A stretch of 64,000 nt of DNA from Parvularcula sp. IMCC14364 (GTDB lineage Bacteria; Pseudomonadota; Alphaproteobacteria; Caulobacterales; Parvularculaceae): assembly GCF_030758415.1 (NCBI RefSeq), contig NZ_CP132334.1, positions 620,001-684,000 on the forward strand. Reading direction: 5' to 3'. Within the stretch, counting starts at the first letter, position 1. Each line of letters starts with the position of its first letter. Shown here piece by piece: positions 44,247 to 53,764 of this stretch. The position numbers and the translations under genes were made by a program. The notes under the pieces are model-generated. The model did not search any database. It saw only the letters and a list, made by a program, of their open reading frames with translations, and was not told where the DNA came from.

Positions 44247-46904
44247 ATGCAGAGCGTAAACGATATCCGATCCACTTTTCTCGACTTCTATGCCGGTCGC
44301 GGCCATGAAGTTGTGACATCCGCCCCACTGGTTCCGCAGAATGACCCGACCTTGCTGTTCGTCAATGCGGGGATGGTGCCGTTCAAAAATGTTTTTACCG
44401 GTGCGGAGAAAAAAAATTATGTCCGTGCCACCTCCTCGCAGAAATGCGTCAGGGCAGGGGGCAAGCATAACGATCTCGACAATGTCGGTTACACGGCGCG
44501 TCATCACACTTTTTTCGAGATGCTCGGCAATTTTTCCTTTGGCGACTATTTCAAGGAAGAGGCGATTGAATCAGCCTGGAAGCTGATCACCGGTGAATAT
44601 GGCCTGCCTGCGGACAGGTTGACCGTCACGGTTTATCACACTGATGATGAAGCATTTGCGCTCTGGAAAAAAATTGCAGGCCTGCCGGAGGAGAAAATAA
44701 TCCGCATTTCCACATCGGACAATTTCTGGTCGATGGGCGATGTTGGTCCGTGTGGTCCATGCTCCGAGATATTCTACGATCACGGGCCAGATATTCCGGG
44801 CGGCCCTCCGGGGTCTCCCGATGAAGATGGTGACCGCTTCATTGAAATCTGGAACCTCGTGTTCATGCAGTTCGAACGCCATGCCGACGGGCGTGAAACC
44901 GATTTGCCAAGCCCGTCGATTGATACCGGGATGGGCCTTGAGCGGATTGCGACTGTGCTGCAGGGTAAACACGATAATTACGATATTGACCTGTTCCAGA
45001 AGATCATTTCTGCCTCTGCCGATCTGACAGGTCAGGCACCTGATGGCGATATGGCTGTCGCGCATCGCGTTGTTGCCGATCACTTGCGCTCCTGCGCGTT
45101 TCTCATTGCTGATGGTGTCACGCCTTCGAATGAGGGACGTGGCTATGTGCTGCGCCGTATCATGCGCCGTGGCATGAGATATGCCTATAATCTTGGGGCA
45201 AAAGATCCGCTCATGGCACAGTTGATCCCTGTGCTGACATCGGAAATGGGGCAGGCTTTTCCTGAGCTGGAGCGCGCAAAAAGTCTGATAACCCAGACAC
45301 TCAATTCTGAAGAAAAAAAGTTTCGCGGCCTCCTGGAGCGCGGCCTGCGTATTCTGGGTGACGAGCTTGAAAACCTGGGGGAAGGAGAAAAATTACCCGG
45401 TGAGGCAGCGTTCCGCCTTTATGACACCTATGGCTTTCCGCTTGACCTGACGCAGGATGCCTTGCGGCGCGAAGGGCTTGAGGTGGATACGGATGGTTTT
45501 GATGCCGCCATGGCAGCGCAAAAAGCGGCGGCGCGGGCCAACTGGGCAGGCACAGGCGATGCTGCCTCTGAAGCGGTTTACTTCGACATACGTGAACGGG
45601 ATGGTGCCACTGAATTCATTGGCTATCTCCACGATAGTGCGGAGGGCGTTGTGCGTGCGCTCATTCGTGATAACCAGACGGTTGAGCAGGCGAGCGCAGG
45701 TGACCGTGTGGAGATTATTGTCAACCAGACTCCCTTCTACGCGGAGTCAGGGGGGCAGATTGGCGATACTGGCGTTATCCGGACGGATAGTGGCGCTGTG
45801 ATCGAGGTGGAAGATACGCGCAAGCGTGTGGGTGCCTTGCACGGCCACCTCGGCACAATCAAGTCCGGCACTCTCAACATCAATGAGCTTGTCACACTCG
45901 AAATTGATACAGACCGGCGCAGTCGTATCCGTGCCAACCACTCTGTGACCCATCTTGCGCACAAGGCGCTGCGTGATGTTCTGGGCGATCACGTTACCCA
46001 GAAGGGCTCGCAGGTCGCCGATGACAGAATGCGTTTTGATTTCTCTCACGATGAATCCATGTCGCGTGAAGAGATTGCGCGCATTGAGCGGGAGGTTAAT
46101 GGGATTATCCGCCAGAACGGAGCTGTCCAGACACAAATCATGTCTTATGATGCAGCGGTTGATGCCGGTGCCATGGCCCTGTTCGGCGAGAAATACGAAG
46201 AAGATGTTCGTGTCCTGAGTATGGGATATGAACCTGATGATGGTGAGCGGTTCTATTCAGTTGAATTGTGTGGTGGCACCCATGTGCAGCGCACAGGGGA
46301 TATTGGCCTTTTTACCATCGTCTCGGAAAGCGCCGTTGCTTCAGGCATTCGCCGTATCGAAGTCATGACCGGTGAAGCGGCCCGCCAACACCTCATTGCC
46401 GAGGCGGAGCGAACCCGCACAGCGGCGGAAACTCTGAAAGTACCGCCGGCAGAACTGCCGTCACGCGTTGGCGCTTTATTGGAAGAGCGCAAGAAGCTTG
46501 ACCGTGAGCTGACAAATTTGCGCAAGCAGCTGGCTCTGGGCGGCAGTGCAGGCGCCACCGATGCCAATGCACCAGAGCAGATCAATGGTATTTCATTTAT
46601 TGGCAAAGTGCTGCAGGGCGTGCCGGCAAAAGAATTGCGGGGCATGGTAGATGAAGCCAAAGCCAAACTTGAGAAAGGGGTCGTTGCTTTTGTCGCAGTG
46701 AATGAGGGCAAGGCCTCCCTCACAGTCGGTGTGACAGATGATCTCTCTACGGATGTAAGTGCTGTTGATCTTGTGCGCGCAGGCGCTGAGGCCATTGGCG
46801 GGAAGGGCGGCGGCGGGCGACCGGATATGGCGCAGGCCGGCGGCCCTGACGGGCAGGATGCCGATAAGGCGTTAAAGGCGATTTCCGGAAAGCTGGGCAG
46901 CTGA
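44247..46904 (+). CDS. alaS: Alanine--tRNA ligase
   Basis: AlaRS (885 residues) has the class II catalytic core (1-240, with FRSTF-type motif [15 protein letters not shown], motif 2 and [18 protein letters not shown]), the tRNA-recognition domain, the editing domain with zinc-site HxxxH ([13 protein letters not shown]) and CGGTHV, and the C-Ala oligomerisation domain ending in [12 protein letters not shown]. Length and gene order recA-alaS are usual for alphaproteobacteria. Confidence 0.97.
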   Translation: MQSVNDIRSTFLDFYAGRGHEVVTSAPLVPQNDPTLLFVNAGMVPFKNVFTGAEKKNYVRATSSQKCVRAGGKHNDLDNVGYTARHHTFFEMLGNFSFGDYFKEEAIESAWKLITGEYGLPADRLTVTVYHTDDEAFALWKKIAGLPEEKIIRISTSDNFWSMGDVGPCGPCSEIFYDHGPDIPGGPPGSPDEDGDRFIEIWNLVFMQFERHADGRETDLPSPSIDTGMGLERIATVLQGKHDNYDIDLFQKIISASADLTGQAPDGDMAVAHRVVADHLRSCAFLIADGVTPSNEGRGYVLRRIMRRGMRYAYNLGAKDPLMAQLIPVLTSEMGQAFPELERAKSLITQTLNSEEKKFRGLLERGLRILGDELENLGEGEKLPGEAAFRLYDTYGFPLDLTQDALRREGLEVDTDGFDAAMAAQKAAARANWAGTGDAASEAVYFDIRERDGATEFIGYLHDSAEGVVRALIRDNQTVEQASAGDRVEIIVNQTPFYAESGGQIGDTGVIRTDSGAVIEVEDTRKRVGALHGHLGTIKSGTLNINELVTLEIDTDRRSRIRANHSVTHLAHKALRDVLGDHVTQKGSQVADDRMRFDFSHDESMSREEIARIEREVNGIIRQNGAVQTQIMSYDAAVDAGAMALFGEKYEEDVRVLSMGYEPDDGERFYSVELCGGTHVQRTGDIGLFTIVSESAVASGIRRIEVMTGEAARQHLIAEAERTRTAAETLKVPPAELPSRVGALLEERKKLDRELTNLRKQLALGGSAGATDANAPEQINGISFIGKVLQGVPAKELRGMVDEAKAKLEKGVVAFVAVNEGKASLTVGVTDDLSTDVSAVDLVRAGAEAIGGKGGGGRPDMAQAGGPDGQDADKALKAISGKLGS

Positions 46905-46944
46905 TAGCCCGGCACTCAGGCAAATTCAGCGCTCAGGTTCTGAC

Positions 46945-47847
46945 CTAACTGGCGACTTGGCGCATTTCCTTGTCGAGTTTTTTCATCGCCCGTTGCAGCT
47001 TTTCAAAAGCACGCACCTCAATCTGCCGGATGCGTTCTCTCGATACGCCATATTCCGTGGAGAGTTCCTCGAGCGTTTTTGGCTGATCTGACAGGCGACG
47101 TTCCGTGATGATATGCTGCTCGCGCTCGTTCAATTCGCCCAGCGCTGTCTGAAGCAGTTCCATGCGGGTATCAAACTCGTCATCCTTGACCAGCTGTGCT
47201 TCCGGATTGACCGCGTTTTCATCAACCAGCCAGTCCTGCCATTCGCTGGACCCTTCGGCGTCGTTACGCATAGGGGCGTTCAGTGAGTTGTCGCCGCCGG
47301 ACATGCGGCGGTTCATGGAGACAACCTCGTCTTCATTCACGCCCAGCTTGGTGGCGATATGCTCAACTTCTTCGGGTTTCAGGTCGCCATCATCTACGGC
47401 GTCAATTTGTCCCTTGATCTTGCGCAGATTGAAAAAGAGTTTCTTCTGTGCCGCCGTCGTCCCAATTTTTACCAGCGACCATGAGCGCAGGATATATTCC
47501 TGAATAGCCGCCCTGATCCACCACATGGCATAGGTGGACAGCCGGAAGCCTTTTTCGGGGTCGAATTTTTTCACGGCCTGCATCAGACCGACATTCCCTT
47601 CTGAAATCACTTCGCCAACGGGCAGGCCGTAACCGCGATAGCCCATGGCGATTTTCGCCACCAGTCTCAGGTGTGAGGTGATGAGTTCCTGTGCCGCACC
47701 GGCATCGCCATGCTCCTTGAAGCGTTTGGCCAGCATATATTCCTGACCCTGCTCCAGCATGGGAAATTTGCGTATTTCTGACAGATAGCGCGAAAGACCG
47801 CCCTCGGGGGTCAGCGCTGTACCGATTGTGGTAAGTGCATTTGCCAT
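46945..47847 (-). CDS. rpoH: RNA polymerase heat-shock sigma factor RpoH
   Basis: Sigma-32 directs transcription of chaperone and protease genes. Starting at ATG 47847 (AGAGGG upstream) gives 300 residues: region 2 (DLIT-type SHLRLVAKIAMGYRGYGLPVGEVISEGNVGLMQAVKKFDPEKGFRLSTYAMWWI is cut short here to its landmarks GLMQAVKKFDP and YAMWWI), the RpoH box QKKLFFNLRK, and region 4 helix-turn-helix (LEELSTEYGVSRERIRQIE). A longer frame from 47904 lacks family support. A sigma-32-like promoter precedes it. Confidence 0.95.
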   Translation of the reverse strand: MANALTTIGTALTPEGGLSRYLSEIRKFPMLEQGQEYMLAKRFKEHGDAGAAQELITSHLRLVAKIAMGYRGYGLPVGEVISEGNVGLMQAVKKFDPEKGFRLSTYAMWWIRAAIQEYILRSWSLVKIGTTAAQKKLFFNLRKIKGQIDAVDDGDLKPEEVEHIATKLGVNEDEVVSMNRRMSGGDNSLNAPMRNDAEGSSEWQDWLVDENAVNPEAQLVKDDEFDTRMELLQTALGELNEREQHIITERRLSDQPKTLEELSTEYGVSRERIRQIEVRAFEKLQRAMKKLDKEMRQVAS

Positions 47848-47909
47848 TATGTAGATGTCCCTCTCGACTGGCGACGACACAAGCCCTTCTGCGCCCCGCC
47901 ACATACGAT

Positions 47910-47938
47910 ATATGGGGGCTCCTATGCGTCATGAGAAG
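47910..47938 (-). promoter_or_regulatory. Candidate sigma-32 promoter of rpoH
   Basis: On the minus strand CTTCTCA (47938-47932), 14 bases, CCCCATAT (47917-47910). The -10 element fits the heat-shock consensus CCCCATNT at every defined base; the -35 fits CTTGAAA at four of seven. Autoregulation of rpoH by sigma-32 is known in Caulobacter. Confidence 0.5.
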
Positions 47939-47996
47939 GGAGCAGGCAAAAAATATGCCTCTCGCCGGATCACGACAGCTTGAGTAGTTTCAATAA

Positions 47997-49040
47997 CTAT
48001 AAAGTGCGCAGGGCGGCCTGAAGTTCCCCAAAGTCTACAGGTGGCTCTGTGGTAAAGGAGAGAGGCTCGCCTGTTACGGGGTGATCAAAACCAAGTTCGG
48101 TCGCGTGCAGGGCCTGTCGCCGGAAGCTGCGTAACAGGTCTATGGCCGTTATCGCTTCTTCATCCACAGGGCGCAAACCGGAGAGGCCAGGCCCCCGCCC
48201 GTAAGTCTGGTCGCCAAGCAGGGGATGACCGATATGGGCCATATGCACCCTGATCTGGTGTGTGCGACCGGTTTCAAGCTGGCAGGCGACGAGTGCGGCC
48301 AGCGAATCCCCCGGTAGTTTGGCTCGGCCCTGGCCGTATGTTTCACGCACCTTGTAGTGCGTAATGGCCTCGCGGGCGGACTGATGCTCATGGATATCCG
48401 CGACGGCCATTTTCTTGCGGTCCTGGCTTGCTCTGGCGATACCCGTTGCGATGGTGCCGAGCCCGGGTCTGGGGGAGCCATGCACGATCGCCAGATAAGT
48501 GCGGCTGATTGTGTGTGTTGCGAACAGTTCTGACAGGCCGTGATGGGCTGCATCATTCTTGGCCACCACCATGACGCCCGATGTGTCCTTGTCCAGCCGG
48601 TGCACGATGCCGGGTCTGGCGACGCCGCCAATACCGGAAAGGCTTTCCCGGCAGTGATGGAGCAGGGCATTGACCAGTGTTCCGGTCTGGTTGCCGGCAC
48701 CGGGGTGCACAACCATGCCTGCTGGCTTGTTGATGATAATGAGGTCGGCATCTTCGAACAGGATATCGAGGGGTATATCCTCAGGTTCAGGTTCTGCTTC
48801 TTCAATGGCAGGCAGTTGCAGTTGATAAGTCTCGCCAACGCGAATTTTGGCCGAGGCATCGTGCACGATGCTTTCGTCGCGCCTGACAAGGCCATCCGCG
48901 ATGAGGGCCTTGAGGCGGGAACGACTCAAGTCCTCCACGCAGTCTGCCAGCCATTTGTCGAGGCGGGCGCCTGCGTCTTCTTCAGCAACGCTGAAGGCCA
49001 ACAGTTCGTTTTGCTTGTTGTCTTGTTCGGGTATTGTCAT
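47997..49040 (-). CDS. rluD: Ribosomal large subunit pseudouridine synthase RluD-type
   Basis: An RluA-family pseudouridine synthase of 347 residues: S4 RNA-binding domain (about 12-75, GARLDKWLADCVEDLSRSRLKALI) and catalytic domain with HRLDKDTSGVMVVAKND, where the Asp is the catalytic residue, and the GRTHQIRVHMAHIGHPLLGD motif. The likely target is 23S rRNA U1911/1915/1917. ATG 49046 is an alternative start. It diverges from the DUF6476-like gene by 48 bases and abuts rpoH on the same strand, an arrangement common in alphaproteobacteria. Confidence 0.92.
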   Translation of the reverse strand: MTIPEQDNKQNELLAFSVAEEDAGARLDKWLADCVEDLSRSRLKALIADGLVRRDESIVHDASAKIRVGETYQLQLPAIEEAEPEPEDIPLDILFEDADLIIINKPAGMVVHPGAGNQTGTLVNALLHHCRESLSGIGGVARPGIVHRLDKDTSGVMVVAKNDAAHHGLSELFATHTISRTYLAIVHGSPRPGLGTIATGIARASQDRKKMAVADIHEHQSAREAITHYKVRETYGQGRAKLPGDSLAALVACQLETGRTHQIRVHMAHIGHPLLGDQTYGRGPGLSGLRPVDEEAITAIDLLRSFRRQALHATELGFDHPVTGEPLSFTTEPPVDFGELQAALRTL

Positions 49041-49088
49041 AAGCATTGCCTGACGCGGGCGTGCCGCGAAGTCAATCAGGAGGTCGCG

Positions 49089-49478
49089 ATGACAGACAAG
49101 ACCCCATCGAACACTGAAACGGTCATACCGGAGGGCGACGCACCGCCAGTGGACAATCTGATTGCCATGAAAGTGCTGGTCATTTTTCTAGGGGTGATAC
49201 TGGTCGGATGTGCCGTGGCTTTTTTCTCCATTTTGTTGCTGATGGATACGGATGAGGCGCCTCAATCAGCCCAGTTGCCGCAAATGGCTGTGGAGCTGGC
49301 GCTTGATGAGGAGATTACCAATATGACGCTGGACGGGAACGACCTTGCTTTACAGATCGAAGGTCCGTCCGGCAGGCGCATTATAATCGTTAATCCTTAC
49401 ACGGCTGATCACAAGGCCGTGATAAACCTGACACCTGATCCAGTGCCACTCAACAAACCCGAGGCTGTCAAAGACTGA
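49089..49478 (+). CDS. DUF6476-like single-pass membrane protein
   Basis: A 129-residue protein with one membrane helix (about 27-52, MKVLVIFLGVILVGCAVAFFSILLLM), a short Pro/Ala-containing linker and a small periplasmic domain (ITNMTLDGNDLALQIEGPSGRRIIIVNP). Small proteins of this build, annotated DUF6476, often sit divergent from the rluD-rpoH pair in alphaproteobacteria. AGGAGG is five bases before the ATG. Function unknown. Confidence 0.72.
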   Translation: MTDKTPSNTETVIPEGDAPPVDNLIAMKVLVIFLGVILVGCAVAFFSILLLMDTDEAPQSAQLPQMAVELALDEEITNMTLDGNDLALQIEGPSGRRIIIVNPYTADHKAVINLTPDPVPLNKPEAVKD

Positions 49479-49824
49479 GGCAGGGACTGATAACAGGAAT
49501 GTAATCAGAAAAATCATGCCCGGCCCTTTTCTTGGCGTAATTAAAGGTTACCTTGTTTGCTTGGTTGAGGCTCAAACCTCGATCAGCGGGGTGCCAAATA
49601 TCCCCTCGTTCCCCCTCGATGGCACCCCGCATTTTATTTCCTCATAAAGGTTTTGTCAGCAATCATTCAGCGCGAACACTGAGTTTGAGTCGTAACACCT
49701 CTCATCAGTGCTTACGCATGGATCATGTTGGCAAATCAGGCCATGTTAATCGACAGTCCTGATTTTGTTGACTTTTGCGCTTTGAAATATAAAGTTATTT
49801 ACATGTTCCATGGAGACAGGTGAG
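49479..49824. other. Intergenic region with hairpins
   Basis: These 346 bases contain no convincing gene. The centre holds a GGTT..AACC hairpin (about 49562-49577) and the strong C-rich-loop hairpin listed next. The right-hand 60 bases are A+T-rich and probably carry the promoter of the following gene. Confidence 0.45.
49586..49640 (+). ncRNA. Candidate small RNA or terminator hairpin with C-rich loop
   Basis: GCGGGGTGCCA (49586-49596) pairs perfectly with TGGCACCCCGC (49620-49630); the 23-base loop contains CCCCTC and CCCCCTC, both complementary to purine-rich ribosome-binding sites, and the stem is followed by ATTTTATTT. A plain terminator of the preceding gene is the simpler reading; a short regulatory RNA is possible. 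Confidence 0.35.
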
Positions 49825-50451
49825 ATGAAGAAGTCAAATGCCGAAGACGATCTGGCATATGTGCGCGCCATTGCGGAAGAGGGGCGTAACGTACCGCTGG
49901 TAAGCGGCAGTTCATTTATAGTCTGGGGGGGTATTATCGGCACAACGGCCCTGATCCAGTTTTTCATGTCCTTGGGGGTTCTACCAAGCGTAAATATGAT
50001 TGCACTGTGGTCAACTGCTTTCGTCCTGGGCTGGACGGTTGGCACTGTTGTCAGTAACCGGAGCAACCAAGCGCCGGGCGCCAGTAGTGTTGGCAACCGG
50101 ATCGTGGGAGCCGTCTGGAGCGCTTGCGGCATTTTCATTTCTTTGTACTGGCTGTCATTGGTGGCTGCCTATTTTCTGTATCGCGGCGACCTTGCGCCGG
50201 TGGGCTTCCTGTTTGCGACGATGTTTCCGGTTGCCTTCGGCATTTATGGCGTCGCTTTCTACGTAACAGCCATTGCGGCCAATCAAAGCTGGTACAAATG
50301 GGTGTCTGTTGGTTCATGGACTATTTCAGTCATTCTGATTTTAACACTGATGACAGACATGATGTTGCTGCTTTCGGCATTGGGAACCTATGCGGTGGTT
50401 CTCGCGCCAGGGCTCATCATGTTGAAAGATCAGCCCTCTGATATTGTATGA
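49825..50451 (+). CDS. Uncharacterised membrane protein, paralogue A
   Basis: A 208-residue protein of unknown function. A conserved cytoplasmic start, DDLAYVRAIAEEGRNVPLV, is followed by six predicted membrane helices (about 25-46, 52-70, 91-110, 119-137, 142-160, 174-196). GGAG nine bases before ATG 49825 favours it over ATG 49810. It is clearly homologous to the next gene (DDLAxxRxxAEEGR, then SxxxxWGxI and APGLIML at the end), so the pair arose by duplication. Confidence 0.75.
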   Translation: MKKSNAEDDLAYVRAIAEEGRNVPLVSGSSFIVWGGIIGTTALIQFFMSLGVLPSVNMIALWSTAFVLGWTVGTVVSNRSNQAPGASSVGNRIVGAVWSACGIFISLYWLSLVAAYFLYRGDLAPVGFLFATMFPVAFGIYGVAFYVTAIAANQSWYKWVSVGSWTISVILILTLMTDMMLLLSALGTYAVVLAPGLIMLKDQPSDIV

Positions 50452-50461
50452 AAGGTCAGCT

Positions 50462-51163
50462 ATGTCCGAAAACACGATAAGCCCGGCACAGGCAGAACAG
50501 CGCCTGTCGTCACCGGCTGATGATCTGGCAATGATCCGCGAGTTGGCGGAAGAGGGGCGGATGCAGCCCTTGCAGGGCGGCAAGTATCTTGTGATGTGGG
50601 GTATCATTTCATCTATCGGCCTTGCCTTTACGGGACTGCTTGTTTCCGGCCTTCTGGACCTGCCTGGCTATTCAGTGATGATTTTCTGGGGCGCAGTTTC
50701 GACCTTCGGGGGGGTAATGTCTGGAAGATGGTCAAAACAGGGACAGGGGACAACGCTGAGCGAAAGTATCGGGAGTAAGGTCGAGGCCATGGTCTGGACA
50801 ATAGCGGGCGTTTTTCTCTCCATTATTGCAATTATGTTGTTTAGTATGCCGATTTATGCGGGACCTCGGCTTGAGGCCATGGGACTCGAGTATGGTGTCC
50901 TGTTTGGCATGATGTCGCCAATCGTGTTCGGGCTTTATGCGATCTGCCTCGCGGCCACTTCTGTTGCCGGCAGGGCACCGTGGCTGCGCCCTTTCGTCAT
51001 TCTGGCATTCCTGTTTTCTGCTCTGACAATGCTGCTGATCATGAGCTACTGGCAGTTTGTCGCGGCCATAATCGGCGTCCTCGCAACGACGGTTGTGCCC
51101 GGTCTGATCATGCTGGACAAAAACAGGAAAGCACAGGGGCAGATTGCACAGGGAATGACCTGA
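50462..51163 (+). CDS. Uncharacterised membrane protein, paralogue B
   Basis: A 233-residue paralogue of the preceding gene: DDLAMIRELAEEGRMQPLQGGKYLVMWGIIS aligns with its N-terminus and VVPGLIMLDKNRKA with its C-terminus. Six membrane helices are predicted. Its stop overlaps the start of the winged-helix regulator (TGATG), which implies coupled expression. I know no function for the family. Confidence 0.77.
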   Translation: MSENTISPAQAEQRLSSPADDLAMIRELAEEGRMQPLQGGKYLVMWGIISSIGLAFTGLLVSGLLDLPGYSVMIFWGAVSTFGGVMSGRWSKQGQGTTLSESIGSKVEAMVWTIAGVFLSIIAIMLFSMPIYAGPRLEAMGLEYGVLFGMMSPIVFGLYAICLAATSVAGRAPWLRPFVILAFLFSALTMLLIMSYWQFVAAIIGVLATTVVPGLIMLDKNRKAQGQIAQGMT

Positions 51164-51513
51164 TGTCGAATAAGTCGCCCGGTGATGACGGGCCAACAGA
51201 TACGGCTGAGACATACGACTATCGGGAAATTGATGACCTGATCCATGGGCGTGTGCGACTGGCGCTGATGGCTTTTCTCTCGGGAGCTGGTACGGCGGAG
51301 TTCACTGACCTGCGCAAACGCATTGGGGTGACTGACGGCAATCTCTCGATCCATATCCGCAAGCTGGAAGATGCCGGATATATTGATGTTGAAAAACGCT
51401 TCAAGGAGCGGCGCCCCCAGACATTATGCCACCTGACGGAAAAGGGGCGGGCGGCATGGATAGACTATATTGCCCAGATGGAATCCCTGCTCAGCCCCAA
51501 AGCCGCCGAATAA
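51163..51513 (+). CDS. Winged helix-turn-helix regulator (HTH_34-like)
   Basis: A 116-residue DNA-binding protein. Residues about 25-105 form the winged helix of the MarR/ArsR-like class known as PF13601: IHGRVRLALMAFLSGAGTAEFTDLRKRIGVTDGNLSIHIRKLEDAGYIDVEKRF, with recognition helix NLSIHIRKLE and a wing (RFKERRPQTLCHLTEKG). It is translationally coupled to the second membrane paralogue. Regulators of this type are frequently encoded with the membrane protein they control. Confidence 0.85.
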   Translation: MSNKSPGDDGPTDTAETYDYREIDDLIHGRVRLALMAFLSGAGTAEFTDLRKRIGVTDGNLSIHIRKLEDAGYIDVEKRFKERRPQTLCHLTEKGRAAWIDYIAQMESLLSPKAAE

Positions 51514-51574
51514 GTCCACTGCTCATCTGATGACAAGCCTGTCAGCGCAGGCTAGACTGTCAAGACTTTGAGTT

Positions 51575-53014
51575 ATGGGGGTATTCATGGGGTTCCTGCG
51601 TATTATTGCTGTCATTCTGCTTGGTGTGGTGCTGGTTGCCTATGCCGGACTGAAATATTCTGTGGTTGGCCAGCGTATGTTGCCGACAGGGGCGGGCATA
51701 ACAGCCAAGCAACTCTGTTCACTGGTTTTTGTCGCGGAGATTGAAGAGGCGCGGGCCAAGGCGATGTATCTTGATCCATTGCTGGAACAGTTCCCGATCC
51801 CTGTGAATGTCGAGACGGATTATTCGGAAGGCAGTGTCACGGCCAATGTGCCGGGCTTTGTGCGCCAAAAAGCGCAACACCGGGCCGGCTATGGCTGTAC
51901 GCTGGTGCATGACCCAAAAGCCGGACTGCAAAGCGCCCCCGGTGCAAAGCCGTTATCACCTGAGATGCCGCTGGATGTGGTCCATCGTGATGCTGTCTTT
52001 GACAGCAATAAACTAGAAGCTGCACTGGATGAAGCCTTCGCGCAGTCGCCCACCCGCAGCCTGCCACGCAATACGCTGGTTGTGGCGGTATTGCATGATG
52101 GCAAGCTGGTAGCTGAGCGGTATGCGGATGGTATTACACCGACAACCCGGTTGCCGGGTTGGTCCATGACCAAAAGCGTGACAGCTACCATTGCCGGTAT
52201 TCTGGTACAGCAGGGCAGGCTGGATGTGTCCCGGGCCGGGGCGTTGAAGGAGTGGCGTGGCACCGGTGCACCGCAGGAGGATATCACCGTCGATCACCTT
52301 CTGCGCATGACCAGTGGCCTGTTGATGACTGAACGTAACAACGGGCGGGACCCCAATTCACAGATGCTGTTTATCGAGCCGGACGGCGCGCATTATTCAG
52401 CAACGCGGGAGCTGCATCAGCCTGTTGGTTCGTATTACGAATATATGAGTGGCAGCACCGTGCTGGCCATGCGTGCCCTGCAGGAAGCGATTGGGGGCGA
52501 CCTTGCCACGGCACTGGCATTCATTCAGGAAAACCTTTTTGCTCCGCTTGGCATGACCCATGCCGTGATGGAGCCAGACCAGTCTGGCACTTTTATCGGC
52601 AGTTCCTTCATGCTGGCGTCGGCGCGGGACTGGGCGCGGTTCGGGCAGCTCTATATTGATGGCGGGCGTGCTGGCGGTGCGCAGATCATACCTGGGAACT
52701 GGATTGATTATGTGACCACGCATACAGAGCAGTCTGGTGCCAATGGCTATGGGGCGTCGTTCTGGATTATCACGGATGCCCAGCGCGAAAAGGATGAGAC
52801 CCTGGCGGCCCTGCCTGAAGATACATTCTCGGCGCGTGGCTTTCAGGGGCAGTACACCCATATCATCCCCTCAGAGGGACTGGTTGTTGTGCGCCTTGGC
52901 GCGACCAATGACTACTGGATCGATGATCCGGAACTGTTGCCCTTGCAAGTGATTCAGGCCATGCGCGCAGAACCGCAAACTGACGGTGAGAGTAGTGCTG
53001 ACAGCCAGGACTGA
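51575..53014 (+). CDS. Serine hydrolase, beta-lactamase (class C-like) family
   Basis: The product (479 residues, or 475 from ATG 51587) starts with a membrane anchor or uncleaved signal (about 6-25). The penicillin-binding fold carries Ser-Met-Thr-Lys at 197-200 (SxxK), Tyr290-x-Ser292 (YxN-like box) and an HTEQSG segment in place of KTG. Residues about 40-120 are an N-terminal extension. The family includes 6-aminohexanoate-dimer hydrolases, esterases and D-aminopeptidases; substrate cannot be predicted. Confidence 0.87.
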   Translation: MGVFMGFLRIIAVILLGVVLVAYAGLKYSVVGQRMLPTGAGITAKQLCSLVFVAEIEEARAKAMYLDPLLEQFPIPVNVETDYSEGSVTANVPGFVRQKAQHRAGYGCTLVHDPKAGLQSAPGAKPLSPEMPLDVVHRDAVFDSNKLEAALDEAFAQSPTRSLPRNTLVVAVLHDGKLVAERYADGITPTTRLPGWSMTKSVTATIAGILVQQGRLDVSRAGALKEWRGTGAPQEDITVDHLLRMTSGLLMTERNNGRDPNSQMLFIEPDGAHYSATRELHQPVGSYYEYMSGSTVLAMRALQEAIGGDLATALAFIQENLFAPLGMTHAVMEPDQSGTFIGSSFMLASARDWARFGQLYIDGGRAGGAQIIPGNWIDYVTTHTEQSGANGYGASFWIITDAQREKDETLAALPEDTFSARGFQGQYTHIIPSEGLVVVRLGATNDYWIDDPELLPLQVIQAMRAEPQTDGESSADSQD

Positions 53015-53055
53015 ATTTGCTATTATCTTCTTTGAGCATTGGGAGTTGGGGAACA

Positions 53056-53676
53056 ATGGCCAGTAATAATGATGACAATCGCAGTCGGCTGATTGCCATA
53101 GTAGCGATATTGCTGCTAGTGGCTGGCGGGGCCGGTATCATGTGGTTCCTTGGCGGCAATGATGGCGAGGAAGAAAGCGACATCGCAGTGCTGGATGTTC
53201 CTGCGGCTGAGCCAGATCCCGTAGAAGACCCGGCACCAGAGCCCTGGGTTGAGCCAGAGCCTGAAATTCTCCCCCCGACAGAGCCTGATCCACTACCGGA
53301 AGAGCCGGAAGTTGTGCCGGTTGCCTGTGCTTTTCCGGGTGATGGCTTTATTCAGGCACCGCACGGTTTCAGGCCAGCCCAGCAATATGTCGAGTTTGAC
53401 CCGCCACAATATCTCAGTGGCTATGATGGCGCATCACTCCCACTGATTACTGATGGAGATGGTGAGGCATGTGTGGCCTTGACATACGACATCTCCGACA
53501 GAGGTCGCCCGGTCAATGTGCAGGTTCTGGATGCTCAGGGCCGCGAAGGGGTGGTTGATGATTATGCAGACCGTGCGCGCACTGCGCTGTCTACCCGGCG
53601 TTACCTGCCCGGCGCGCGCAATGACAAGCCGGTGCGTATCGACAATAATTTCCTGATCGTGCGTTTTCAGGGTTAG
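53056..53676 (+). CDS. TonB-C-like protein with Pro/Glu-rich spacer
   Basis: A 206-residue protein with one N-terminal membrane helix (about 11-32), an acidic Pro/Glu spacer (about 40-95) and a C-terminal domain of TonB fold (about 110-206) containing CVALTYDISDRGRPVNVQVLDAQG and ARTALSTRRYLPG. This is the domain order of TonB/TolA energy transducers. No ExbBD genes are near. It may serve one of the receptors encoded elsewhere. GGAG nine bases before ATG 53056 supports the start. Confidence 0.78.
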   Translation: MASNNDDNRSRLIAIVAILLLVAGGAGIMWFLGGNDGEEESDIAVLDVPAAEPDPVEDPAPEPWVEPEPEILPPTEPDPLPEEPEVVPVACAFPGDGFIQAPHGFRPAQQYVEFDPPQYLSGYDGASLPLITDGDGEACVALTYDISDRGRPVNVQVLDAQGREGVVDDYADRARTALSTRRYLPGARNDKPVRIDNNFLIVRFQG

Positions 53677-53764
53677 GGCCTGTCTTTATCAAGCGCTGTT
53701 AATCGAAACTGGCGCGCGCCATCTGGCTCTCGCCTTTTTCAATGACTCTGCGTAATCTGTTCAC

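Noticed and set aside
48540-49088. N-terminal extension of the DUF6476-like protein over rluD
   Set aside because: It overlaps rluD antisense; the ATG at 49089 has AGGAGG at the right distance and gives a normal membrane protein.
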